Of a DNA stretch of 64,000 nucleotides, positions 1 to 11,900 are shown one piece after another. How positions within the stretch are numbered: position 1 is the first letter of the stretch; every line of letters begins with the position of its first letter. The notes beneath the pieces are model-generated. The model was not told the DNA's origin and did no database searches. It saw only the letters and a list, made by a program, of their open reading frames with translations. Both the position numbers and the translations under genes were made by a program. The stretch comes from Pogonophryne albipinna (lineage: Eukaryota > Chordata > Actinopteri > Perciformes > Artedidraconidae), in assembly GCA_028583405.1 (NCBI GenBank), contig CM053250.1:337539-401538 (forward strand), written 5' to 3'.

Positions 1-455
1 GAGAACAATGTTTCTATTGTAAAACAAATATTTATCTGCATACTGAACGAAACTCTCTAAAAGGTATTATCTTCTGTGACGTTTTGACCCTGGAGGGATT
101 GTGGGTATTGCACTTCATAATTACATTCTATGGTATGCTTATGACATATTTGATGCCAAAATACATGGGATTAGGGGAGACCTTCTTGTTTGCATTGTCA
201 CTGATAAATGACAGCGTAGTATTCATTGTCAAGATGTTGTGTTTTTAAACTTGGGACTCTTTTCAGACTGCTACGGCTTGGGAAAAGATTTGAGCCTTAA
301 TGTGTAATGTTTTCTGTATTGTATGGTAAGCTTATCCTTTCATTTGATCGTCCCATTTGGATGTGATGGCTAACATTTTCAGTAAGCAGTCGACAAAAGA
401 AGTGAAAATATGAATGTAATTTATTTTCAATATTTACATAAATACAGAATTATTT
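1..455. other. No recognisable feature
   Basis: AT-rich sequence with no convincing ORF, repeat boundary or motif. It lies downstream of the SGNH pseudogene on that gene's strand. Confidence 0.5.
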
Positions 456-1109
456 TTAACAAATAAAATAACAAAAAACATCATAACAAATACAAAATAA
501 AAGGTTTGACAGACAGCCATGCCCAGCATGGGCCTGGAGAGCTACAGAGTCCATTGGGGGAGGTGGTCTTTCAGGCAATTGGCTAGTTACTTTAAAAAAT
601 ATATAATTTCCCCTAGGGGTGAAATGAACTCTATCTCGCAAAAAAAGCCCAGGACTGTCATGTCTAATGTTGGAGTGGTCAACAATGACACCATTTAGGC
701 TATGAACAAAAGTAGCCATAACACTGTTAACAAACTTCCGGGCCTTGTCAATTTTGACAGGATTTGCACCAGCCCTCCACCGGCGCCTCTGGTTGATCTG
801 GGAGAGCATGATCATCATGCCAGGGTGCCGATGGTGAAGCTGGTGCAGGTCCTCCTTCATCTGGTTCAGCAACTGAACACTGGGCACATCCCCCAAGTCA
901 TTGCCGCCACAGTGGATGAGGAGGACATCCGGGGCTGCTCTTCCTCACAGGGAGTAGGAAAAGAAAGGGAGGACACCTCTCCAGCGCAGTCCACCCCAAC
1001 CGAACCAGCACACCCTCAGGTCGAGGCCAAGGTTGCTGCCGATGGTCTCTGTAGCTCTCTGGGCTCCACGCCGGACATAGCTGTCTCCGATTATCCATAC
1101 AGTCACTAT
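456..1109 (-). pseudogene. SGNH/GDSL-hydrolase-like pseudogene
   Basis: On the minus strand the translation shows a block-I-like motif IIGDSYVRRGA near 1065-1098, a block-III-like motif IHCGGNDLG near 890-920, and a C-terminal block DRVHFTPRGN near 600-630. This is the Ser, Gly/Asn and His layout of SGNH hydrolases, a fold of small esterases and lipases. The frame is open apart from one TGA at 945-947, between blocks I and III, and it ends at a stop at 456. No ATG is seen upstream. An acceptor-like AG just before the first motif suggests the piece is a terminal exon. Many similar SGNH copies in fish genomes seem to be repeat-associated, but I cannot name the host element. It is probably a dead copy, and substrate and role are unknown. 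Confidence 0.6.
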
Positions 1110-2280
1110 GGGAGGAAAATAAATGAGAGTAACAAATGCTTCAGATAATGAGGAATATCAAATTAAGTATAAAGGGTTGCTCATTTTGTTCCTTTGACAA
1201 TAACATACAAAATAACTATGAAATCACACCTGTATGGTTAAAAGTAACAAGAGAGCAAAACCTCAAAAAACAGATTAACAGCACACAGTTTATATATATA
1301 TATATTTATATACTGTGTGCTGTTTATCTACAATTGTGCACACATGTATATATATATACATATATGTATAATATGTTTGTGTGTAATGTCAACCATCTGA
1401 AGTCATGTAAAGTAAGCCAGGACCATCAACTTACAGGTTGTGCAGTTTGGCGTGGAGGAGGTTGCCATCTTCTTTTTTCTTAATGCTGAAAGAAATAAAA
1501 ATGGTTTAATCAATATAAAAGCACCTTTCTTTTTCCACAGTCATATTTCATTAATTAAATTTAATTCACGCAACACTGGCCATATCTCTGCTAGTTTACA
1601 AAGTTTAGTTACAAATGACATTTATATTTGAAAAACGGTGAAGCACTTAAAAAACGATTGTATAGTGTAGGTTCAAGAACATTTAAATCAAAAGGACAAG
1701 TTTTGTAAAGTTACAGGGTATCTTACCTTCAGAATATGCCGGGAACGAGGAGCAGTGACCGCAAGCTGGGTTGTTAGCATAGACTGTGTTGTTAGCATAG
1801 GTTGTTAGCTTAATACTGAGAGCATGTTAGCTTAGCTTCTTAGCCTGAGCTAGGACTGGAACGTCACGCTCGTTGGCAGCAGGTCCCGCCCTGTCCCACC
1901 TCAGCACCGCCTCTTTGCCCTTATTTGGAGCAGGCGGGAGTTAGACTCTGACGTCACTGTCGAGCCGTTAGTGGCCGACTCCGCCTACTAAGGGCTTCAC
2001 GGCAACTCTGCAGAATCCTATGGGTGACGTCACGGACCCTACGTCCATTTATATATACAGTCTATGGTCACTATGACCAGGAGGAAAAAAGTGGAAAAGA
2101 GAAATCTCCAACGAGGCGTTCTGGGGCAGCATAGACAGGTCTTTTCTGTGTTAGAGTTTACACTCGCTACAGGGTGTACTTTGAGGGTTTGTGACTTTGC
2201 AGACCGTTTACATGCATACAAAGCTACATAACACACAAGGGTAATAACCGGAAAAGCATGTCATGGGACCGATGGGACCT
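1110..2280. other. AT-rich spacer with TA runs and a GC-richer block
   Basis: Short (TA)n runs occur at about 1290-1365. Several tandem variants of a gttagcata/ttagctta motif lie at 1775-1850. A GC-richer stretch at 1860-2040 contains two TGACGTCA-like (CRE-like) words near 1950 and 2023. The words around tatatacagtctatgg at 2050-2066 resemble the end of a common fish interspersed repeat. This could be the promoter side of the SGNH element, but no transcript structure can be supported. Confidence 0.35.
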
Positions 2281-2400
2281 TTAACTAAGAAAACAGGCAG
2301 AGTGTGAGGTTGTAGGGGTCGGTTTGAAATAGGGCCTTATAATAACATTTGTTTCTGGATCGTCACCTGAACAGCCCCATGGTTGTTGGCCTACCTGAGC
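2281..2400 (-). repeat. Flank of third thioesterase copy, left part
   Basis: This is similar to 13530-13610, the intron just downstream of copy A exon 2, including the words gaacagccccatggttgttg. It runs up to the exon 2 splice donor, where a hAT element interrupts it. With 4017-4135 it is the only remnant of a third gene copy. Confidence 0.7.
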
Positions 2401-4016
2401 CAGACCCGGCGCCAGAACAAATCTAAAGGGAGGGCATATGATTTTCATGGGAGGGCACACAACACCGTCACGTGCTGCGGGCCTGCGGCACAATATATCA
2501 AACAGCAAGGCCAACAGCATTGCGCAAAGACGCACACTTATCGCAAATACATAGGGCAACATAGAAACCACTTTTGAAACATTGTGTGCGTGGCAGCACA
2601 AACACTGGTAAATCACGAGCAAGGCACACTGGTTAAGGATGGCATCTTCCTCATCGTTGCACTCGGAGAGAAATAGTAGAGAACTGCTGTTCGCTCTATT
2701 ATGGCATTTTGCATGTCGTGAGAGGTGTATGTTGCTGTGTGGGGAATGCTTTCCATTATTTTGGCCAACTCTGCATCTTTGTTGTACTGCATACTCAAAC
2801 AGCGATAGGAAGAGCCCACTGCCTGACTCGGACATGCTGTGGAGTGAACCGTGGTCACCTCTGAGAGGGAGTTGGTTGACAGCTAAAAAAGCTATAATAT
2901 CAACGACAGCTGACACGTAATAACGGTTCCGTGCCAGCTGATCTGCACCAAAGTATTAATTTCCTTATTTGTTTCCTCGCGTATCTGTCTCTCTCTCTCC
3001 ACAAACTCTCACATGAAATGTGTTCTTTTGATGCGGCATGCCTTCGCAGTCCTTTATCAGTCTGTAATGCGTGTTTCCAGTGGCAAAAACCTTTGACAGT
3101 AAAAGCCGCATCAGATGAAGACGTATTGACTTTAAACTGTCTTCAGGGGAAACAAAAGGCTGCGTCTGCTTTTAACGAATATTCAAGTCATGGTCTGTTG
3201 TTGTACCATGCAGCGGCAAAAGAGCGTTTCTTTCCTGAAAACAATCTCCCTGGATAACGATCCAGTTTCACCTGGTTATTAACCCCAAGATCATCTGGGG
3301 CTGTTGGTCTTTGAGCGGTTGCTGGCACAATAGTACCTGTTGATGTGCTGCAAGGTAGCGTCTGTAGTGGAGGCTCCGGCACGGAGGAGGAGGAGGAGGA
3401 TGCTGGCGGGTGTGGTACAGGGTGTGGCAACGCAGGTGGTGATGGTAGGGGCACAAGGAGCTGTGCCTCGGAGGACAGCGTTGGTGGCGGCCGCCTTGAT
3501 GAGTCAAGGCTTGGGCTCGCTAACTCAGCCCCGGGGTTTGCCGAGGTCAAGCTTGTGACATTAAGGCGTGCTGCTGCAACGGCAGGTGCAGGGTCGCATC
3601 GGCTGCAGTTCTTTCATCGCTATTTCGTTTTAATAAATCCTTAGACCTTTTGAGCCAATTTCTTATGGCCATTGTGTAATTCAAACATAAATGGGAGTCT
3701 ACAGAATGCAATAATAATAATAATAAACAATAAACAAATCCAGAATAGAATAGAGTGTAACGCTGTGATTGGTCTAAATGTGGACGAATCACAAATCACA
3801 ACAGACACATGAATTTATTTGACGTAGCCTGCGATTTTTTTGTTTTAGTTACTATCTGACATCACATACATCGTGCATAAAAGTTCACAGTTTATCTATA
3901 ATAAAAAAATATTTTTTAATTTTTATAAATAATAAAAATCGTGTTTATTGGGGGAGGGCAAGAATGTCAAATGGGAGGGCCTGGCCCTCCCTGGCCCTCC
4001 CACGGCGCCGGGCATG
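2401..4016 (-). mobile_element. hAT-type DNA transposon with 8-bp target duplication
   Basis: The terminal inverted repeats are CAGACCCGGCGCC at the left and its near complement GGCGCCGGGCATG at the right. A perfect 8-bp target-site duplication acctgagc lies at 2393-2400 and 4017-4024, the hAT signature. The 1.6-kb interior carries a decayed minus-strand transposase. The insertion fell on the splice donor of the third-copy exon 2. Its subterminal G-rich words gggagggc recur near both ends. Confidence 0.85.
2613..3792 (-). pseudogene. Decayed TTF/DUF4371-type hAT transposase
   Basis: Several minus-strand frames give pieces typical of the TTF zinc-finger hAT transposases related to ZMYM proteins. 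A basic N-terminal segment and a Ser/Pro-rich linker lie at 3190-3790. The TTF core words RPWLEYS and DAAFCFPC lie just below 3190 in another frame. A HYRLIKD stretch is near 3040-3090, and a TYTSHDMQNAI stretch is near 2690-2740. The pieces are in different frames with stops between them, and the DDE catalytic half is absent at this length. It is a non-functional remnant that gives the element its family, and it is not a host gene. Confidence 0.6.
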
Positions 4017-4018
4017 AC

Positions 4019-4116
4019 CTGAGCCCAGTTTTGCTGCCAGGAACTGGTCTGAGGCTCCACAGCAGACCCATCGGTTCAACCCCAGAGTATGTCCCGCCCG
4101 ATGGGATCATGTGAAA
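4019..4116 (-). pseudogene. Relic exon 2 of a third thioesterase copy
   Basis: This 98-bp stretch aligns to copy A exon 2 (13611-13710, 100 bp) almost base for base, from the ctgagccc donor side to the TTTCACA start after the acceptor. Two bases are lost around 4098-4101, which shifts the frame. The hAT at 2401-4016 abuts its donor site. No other exon of this copy is visible. It shows that the family once had at least three tandem units here. Confidence 0.8.
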
Positions 4117-4135
4117 CTGTGGGAGTGAAATGGTT

Positions 4136-4324
4136 TAATTGAACTATTCATATCTTGCACTGTAACTTTTATTCATGTATTTTTTATGTATATTTTATTA
4201 TCGTTGCTTTTAAATGACTGTTTTTAAATGCCATTTTATTTCTTAATGCTCTTAATGTCTTTGCTTTTTGTAAAGCACTTTGCATTGCCTTGTGTTGAAA
4301 GGTGCTATATAAATAGCCTTGCCT
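4136..4324 (+). repeat. L2-like LINE 3' tail
   Basis: The stretch ends in words typical of fish LINE 3' tails, an aaagcactttg word followed by a ggtgctatataaat word, and then three gccttgcctt units. A reverse-oriented, longer relative starts at 23613. It is truncated and non-coding. Confidence 0.6.
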
Positions 4325-5919
4325 TGCCTTGCCTAAGGAAGAGGCCAGCCACCCTCCGAAGAAAACCCATTTTGGCCACTAGTATCCATGGACTTGTTTT
4401 TTAGTCATGATTAACCCTTCATGACCAGAGGTAAGACTAGAAATGAGGATAGACCGGTAGAGAGAGCTTTGCCTTCTGGCTTAGCTCTGATTTGCAGTTT
4501 TACAATATAAAACAATGTCATACAGAAGCCTGTCTTCTTACTCGGCAAAAACTGAATTCTGATTCTGATAACTTCCGGACAAGTGTTATAATAAAATACA
4601 GTATTTACCTCTGAAATGCAGTGCAGTATGAGTGTAAAAGTCGGCGTGGATCAGTGAAATCATTTCCCTTAAGTATAGTATCCGAATGCTTCCTCTAACA
4701 CAGTACTTAAGTTTAAAATACTCCATGTTTGGCATTGTTGTCCCCCTTCAAAACAACCACAGAAGAGCCAGTCGTGTACAGACAGAGAATTTGCTTGTAC
4801 TGAAGGGGCAAACGGCTACAAATGAAATCAATATCCTAGAGCTCTGTAGTCACCTGTAAATACTGTTAAAAAGTCCACAAAAAAAGTTTCACACTTTTAA
4901 AAAAACTGAAATAATCACTTTCTGACCTTTCAAGCTTGTGTTCAGGTTTGCCTTCTTGACAGTTGGTTTGATCTCCTCTTGGTTTTGAAGTCGTCTAAGC
5001 GCCTGCAAACACTGTTATGACCTTAATCAAACTTTCCAAGAACAAGTTGTTTTCTTACAGTAAACTATCAGAAGTCCAGCTTAATATGTTGTGGAACTTT
5101 AATCTCCTCCCACAGCAACCTCACTCAGTCAAATGTGGAGGGGATGTACCATTTGTTAAGAATGGGATGAGTTTTAATTTAATCAAAATATGGAAGGACC
5201 AAGTATCAATTGTAATCTTTGTTGGGGGGGGGGGCCAAGCCAGAATGACTAGGTGGTAGGCTGGAGTTGAGCCGAGTGCTAGCAGGCAGGAGGCTACCAG
5301 GCTTTGAGTTACAATCTGGAGTGTTAAAGAGTCCTTTATCCACCCAGGTATTGAAGTGATTAACCAGGGCTCAGCGTTAGCTTCCCGTGGTCTGTACTCT
5401 GCCCTGGGAGCTACTTCAGTCTTTCAAACAACAAACAAGGGAATAGGAGGGATCAAAAGGTTCCTCTTGAAACCAATCCTTGCTGGGTCGATGAGTTGGT
5501 CTGATCCTTCTATCACTTGAAGCAGGAGCAGGAGCTTTTAACAGAAAATACCTTATTGCAGCTAGTTCCAGACAATACAAAAGGTTCTCAGGACTCATTA
5601 CATAGATACGGTTAGGTGCTGATATTTCAGAGAGGATCAATTATTCAGGTAAACATCAAAATAACAAAACAAGATTCCAAACTGTTTATATGGTGCTTTT
5701 TCTTTCTTTCCTTGTAAGGCATTTTATTATCTCTTGTTTGATGAGTGCAATATACATTTACAACTTTAACCAAATTACTTTTGTACTAATTCAACCTTGA
5801 ATATTTCATGTCCATCACATTTGCAGCCAAAGTGATTATAATTATGCATGGTAAAGATAACTTTTACTTCCTGAACCAAAGGTGCCAGAAGTCTCTACAA
5901 TATTAAATTGTTGTCTTGG
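4325..5919. repeat. Duplicated 3' flank of copy A
   Basis: The region is alignable, in the same order, to pieces downstream of copy B: 23495-23612, 25909-26417, 32209-32542 and 35596-35760. The duplication unit therefore includes flank as well as gene. At 4325-4520 the minus strand also resembles the C-terminal coding end of a fish LINE reverse transcriptase (words like SGHE and MTKK), itself duplicated with the unit. A poly-G run lies at 5224-5234. The paralogous region in B carries four extra insertions that are absent here, so this copy shows the empty target sites. Confidence 0.75.
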
Positions 5920-8900
5920 TTACAGGTTGGAAAATGAAGCATCAGGTTTCATGTCGCCGTACAGATTCTCCGTCAGAAAGACCAGCGTCTTCCTCCAGGC
6001 GTCTTCCTGAGCGCGAGAATGTGCCACCAGCTCTCCGCCCCACAGAACCATCACTGCAAAGACAACAAGCCAAACTATAGCAGTCAAAACTCAAAGTCCG
6101 GACTTGTTAGCTTAACTTTGAGAGAAACATCTTCCAGGTCTGAAGGGAACATACTCGTAAAAGGTGGGTTAGTGACAGTTTTTAAGGTGCTGGCTCGGGT
6201 AAATGCCGTGAACGGAGGATCGATCAGGTGACCGGCGTTCTTATAGGACAGGACAGTCAGCAGGTGGCTGTTCCCCGCTCGCTCCATCATCTCTCTCATC
6301 TGCAAAACAGGAAGTAAAACACATACTCTCATAAATGTTCATATTAAATGGCCTCATCATCATTCTTTGGATTTGCTTTATATGTATATCTTATACTGTT
6401 TCTGCTGCTGTCACGTCTGAACTCTAAATCCATGGCCACATACCTCAGGCTACCACGATGATCTGCTGCTTTTCAAAAACTAAGAACTTCATGAGTGGAA
6501 TTGTAAAAGATGTCTTTGCGAATAAATTCAAAGATGTTGGAAACATGCTCTGTTTTACCCCTCCATAATTCAATGTATTGTTTTCGATCTTGATAAATAG
6601 TCATATTTTCAATAATATGAATCATTGCTTTTACGGTCAAATCTTTCATTTAATATTTGGAATTTATTTTTTTCATTTCAATTCCAACTTTGGTAATAAA
6701 GTAATATCATTGTCATTGTTGTTCACCTACATGAAGCCAGCATAAAACAACATCATAAGAGGTAAGATAGAAAACACAAGGACAAGTATCTAGATGCGCT
6801 TTAAGTAGGCCATCTACGGAAAATTAAGGTTTCATCGCGGAAGATGCATATCAACAAAATCATAATTACCTTTCCCAAGTGCAGTCATATTCTCTTGGCA
6901 CTGCAGTCTCTTTTCTACATCCTGATTAATTCTTCACATCTTTCCTTAACCCCTTACTTTTTACACTGAGGTCAGGAAAAGACAGATTATTTTGACTATT
7001 CGACCTCAACCCAGACCTCCAGGTGAATCTTTTTATTCCCACAGGATGTCATCTTGTAAATACACTCACATCTATAGCAGACTCGTAGGCGGGCCAGCTC
7101 TGATCGTCCTCACCGACAACGAGCAGCAGAGGACACTGCAGTCGTCCCACCTGCTCAGAGACACAGCAGCGTTTCAGATTGTATCATCTGCTGCAGAATT
7201 TTTCATGACGCATCACTGTGCGATCATTTATGTTTGGATCTTTGACACTTTACTCAGAGCTACAGAAGCACATTTATCCACATTTACTTTTTTGTAGATA
7301 TCAGCAGAGATTAAATGCATATGCAAAAATGTACATGGTTGTTCAGTCTAAAACAAATGTGAATACACAGGTGATAATACACAATGCAAACAAACTCTTA
7401 TCTTATATTAACCGAAAGGACTTTTTTTTAAAAAGGGCTTCGAGGAGCAAAAACCCAGTTAAAAATCAGAAATATTAGCTCTCTAAAGAGTCTGCTGGTA
7501 CTCACGTCCACTTTGAGTGAGGGGTCTGTTGGGATGGGCAGCAGCATATCTCTAAAGATCGACTGGTTATCCTTATCAAGGTGAATCTTCTCAATGTTTC
7601 TGATTTAGAAGAAAAGGAAAAGGATTCAACGTTTGTCTTGAGGGTGGCACCAGAGATTGATCATAGGGTAATTACAATCAAAATGAAATGTGCAAGCTTC
7701 AGGAACCCTGCATGTGCAGCCTCGAATTGCCATCGTCACTAACAAATCCGTATCATTAACTTGATTTGTTTGTGCATGTGCGCAAGTAAGCTACTTCTTG
7801 CCACCGCTTGAACTGATTTCACTACATTTCCCTACATGGGAATCAGATTTTCCAGTGATACAAATGCCTCTTAAATATTGTACATGTAGGTGTCACATAC
7901 ACCCTGAACCGTGAAGGGTTTTTAGGGAGCGCTATAGAGCCATCCTGCCACACAGAAACACGACAACCATATCAGTTACGTAAGATCCTCCGTGTTAACG
8001 CCTGTGACAAATTTCGTACATGCATCGCTAAACCCAAAATAAGTATGGTGAGGTATTCTAGGGGGCGCTATAGAGTAACCTTGCCATACCAAAACACAAC
8101 AACAAGTGCGCAATAAGTTTTGATTGTCCAAGTCTTCTGATGGTACTGGCCAAATTTGGAGTCGATGTGATAAAATTTCAGGAGGAGATAGTTTGGCACG
8201 GGCCCACAAAAGGGCAACAATTGGAAGTAGATTACAGCCCTCTCTTCACTTTATTAAGACAGCTCCCTCTGCTGTAATTAATGTAAATTACAGTAAAAAC
8301 CAGAGATTTATGTGAAATAGTTCTTTTTTTGAAATAATGTTTTATGTGTGCAATTATAGGTTTTAATTTTGTATTTGTGTTCATTTAAAATAGGGCGGGG
8401 GGCAGCTAAAATCTTGCCTAGGGCAGCAAATTGGTCAGGGCCGGCCGTGGTTGTGCGGAAAACTCAAAAGTGGCACATAGACCTGTTCAGGACCAGACCA
8501 TTAACCATCATCTGAAGTATGGTGCCGTTTGGACAATTTTCCTTTGAGTTATGACAACATCGTGTTTTATGGGGAGACATGCATTACCATGGAAACGGCT
8601 TATTATTACACCTCAGATTTAGCGTAAAGCTGTTGATGGGTGGACCGATGATATACAAGTGAAGTTTGATGGCGATCGGAACATGTCCATTGCACTTGCG
8701 TTGCCATGGAAATACCACATTATGAAACCTCAGATTTGAGGTAGAGCTATTCAGGGCAGCAGTGTTAACCATCATGTGACGTTTGGCGGCGTTCGGAGCA
8801 TGTCAGTTGGAGTTATGACATCATCGTGTTCCATGTCGAGGGATCGCCTAGCATCACACAAACGTTAAAACGGCGCCGCATAACGAGTACGCCGTGCGGT

Positions 8901-11900
8901 GAAAAGTTTCGAATGCTAAAAATGTTAAATTCGAAATGGCCGACCTCCTGTACGTTTTTTTATACACCTCGAAAAGGCTTTTTTGTTCGTCTCCGCACTT
9001 TAGATATGCGTAGCCAATTTTTTTCATTTAAGTGAAAGTGAAAGTGGGGGGAGTTTACATTAAAAAACAGAAATGACCGTGGCTTGCACATTTTTTACGC
9101 AAAGTTACGGAACCCATTCCAAACGTCTATTTTCACCATTTCTGACGTGTTTGCAACATTTGGTGAATTTTCATAAAAGTTGCGGGGGTCAGAAATGGGT
9201 TCAAAGACGAAAAATTATAATCATAATAATAATCCTATCGCGCCCACATCACTATGCACGAACGGGCTACCTGCTGTCATGATTTTGGCCCGTTTTTTTC
9301 TGGGCTTTAGCTTTGGCCTGTTTTGTGTGTGGTGTCACACAAAACAGTCTCAGACCTAATAAAAATAGTCAAGGAAAACAATAGTTCTTCATTCCGACTA
9401 GGGTTGGGAACCGAAACTCGGTTCCAAATGAGAACCGATAAGAAAATGCAGGGTACCGGGTACCCATACAAAATACAGAATTTAGGTTCTGCTTAACAGT
9501 TCCTAAACGCGGTAGACCCTGTATTCCACCGGGTCCGTCTGTGCCGGAGCGCCGCGGTGACCCGGTGGAATACAGGGTAAGGGCGGACTGGCCATCTGTG
9601 TGTTCTGGAGAATCACAGAACGGCCGGTCGTCAGCGCGCCGTTGACGGCCGGCTCGGTACGCTGACGGCCGACACCGCCCTTAATTTTTTTAAACAGCAT
9701 CATGTAAGTTGCGGCGACAGAGGTCTACAGTTGCCCCGCAGCGAGGCTCCCCCCGCCCTCCCGTAGACAGTTCACGAGCTCAGTCACTTCATAACACCAA
9801 AGATGGATCGCGGTAAACGCTCTGAGGTGATGCTCCACTACACTAAAAAAGAAAAAGAAAAGGCACAGTGCAATGCCTGTTAATAGCTTGCCACAGGCAT
9901 AGCTCAGTTAAAATAAAGCACAGCTATTGTGAAATACATTTGTATTGCATGTTTATTTTTTATTTGTAAAAATGTCAGTTAAAGCTTAAAAGAATAAAGA
10001 TATTTTTGTTATCTAAACGTTTGACCTCTTTCTTTTGCAATTTTGGAATCGAAACGGGGAATCGATAAGAACTGGAATCGATAAGCAGAACCCGGAATCG
10101 GAATCGATACATTTCAAACGATACCCATCCCTAATTCAGACTCTGTCGAGCTCAGGCTCTAATTATCAGTGACGTGCGGTGAGGTTCATGGCTGGTGAGG
10201 CACTGACTCTTTCAGAGTCAGATTTACAAATATTATATATTTTGACCTTAAAGGTGGCGGGGTAGGTAATTTTGGAGAAACTAGCTCGAGTGCGCTAGAA
10301 TTTGAAAATACACAGCCCCTCCTGCAACACACACGAACGCGCACATGACCAATGAGGGCACGAGATAAGTTTGTGCACAGATGGAAGGCTGACAGGCAGG
10401 TTATTTTAGCCGGGCCGGCTAAAATGAGTGGTCGTGCTTTTTACAGTACTACGGCTTCCACAGATGAAATGTTTTTATGTATTTTTTGTCAAAGCACTTA
10501 AGATATTCATTGCTATCGGGATGTTAAGAGCATTCCATGGAATATAACAAAAAGTGTATATCGTGCCGGTTTCTCAAACTTACCTACCCCACCTTTAATC
10601 GAAATATTCTATTATTTTCAAAAGCTTTTTTAGTCTGATGCTTCGATTCATTTTAAACAGACCGTTCAACAAAAGGATAGCCTACCCAAAATCAAAATAT
10701 TGGATTGTTCTCTCTTAGTAAGATCCCATTTTCATTACAAATGTGGTCTTACCTTGACTTGAAGATGAAGTCCATGCTATCCTTCTGGACAACAATCTTT
10801 ATTACTTTTTTGTAAAAGTCCTCCTTATCTTCCTCTAGTTTCAAAAGTCTAGTTTGTTGTTAATGTTTTCGTCTATCGTCTCTGCGTAGAATAACAGTAG
10901 CAACAAGAACCTGTGGGCTCACTTGCGCCCCCTTCAGTGCGGCAGAGGTTGTGGCTGCCTCCCCTGGTGCTTTTTTCATTGCCGTTGTATGATGAGACCA
11001 GCGAGCTTAAATATCATATATACGTGAAATAAGTTATTTAGAGACTATGGATAGCGAGGATAAATGTAATAAAGGGATCTACAAACATTACATTGGTGAC
11101 ATGCAGTGAGATGGTGCAGGCATGCGCTTAGGGCCCACTTTCCTGACAGTTTCTGTGGGGTGACGCACTCTGAGGTGAGGCAGAGCTCATCTGTGCCTCA
11201 CCTCACCACACAGTAACTGGCTTGAGCGCGCTCACAAAATAAGTGAGGCTCTGCCTCACCTGCCTCCCCTGACCGCACGTCGCTGCTAATTATAATCTCT
11301 TGTGAGCAGGAAAGGCATAGAGATAACTGAAAGAAGATGAACTTACTTGTTAAATAAAGCATGAATTTGTTCCACAGGTCCGTCAATCGGCTGCACATGA
11401 CACCCACTGATGCACACTGCGCATCTGAGCTAGGAGACCATACACATACAGAGATCAGACAGCTGGACAGAATCAGATTATCGATCAGATAACATAAGTG
11501 TGACATGGTTCTGATCCCTTGCAGTTGGCTGCGACGGAATGAGCAGCCTCCAGACATGGTGGACTATATTGCTATATTGAGTGCTTCTCATTGTTTGGAG
11601 TTATATTCAGTTGCAAGGCTACACCTGACATTAGTTGGATGGATGGATGGATGGATGGATGGATGGATGAATGGATGGATGAATGGATGGATGGATGGAT
11701 AGATAGATAGATGGATGGATGGATGGATGAATGGATGGATGGATGGATGGATAGATAGATAGATAGATAGATAGATGGATGGATGGATGGATGGATGGAT
11801 GGATGGATGGATGGATGGATAGCTAGATAGCTAGATGGATGGATGGATGGTGTTACCTTTACAACCTGGGAGTAAACAGCCATTCTGAGAGTGACAGCGG

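Noticed and set aside
945..947. TGA in the SGNH frame as a selenocysteine codon
   Set aside because: No SECIS-like structure recognised, the family does not use Sec, and the locus looks like a decayed repeat copy.
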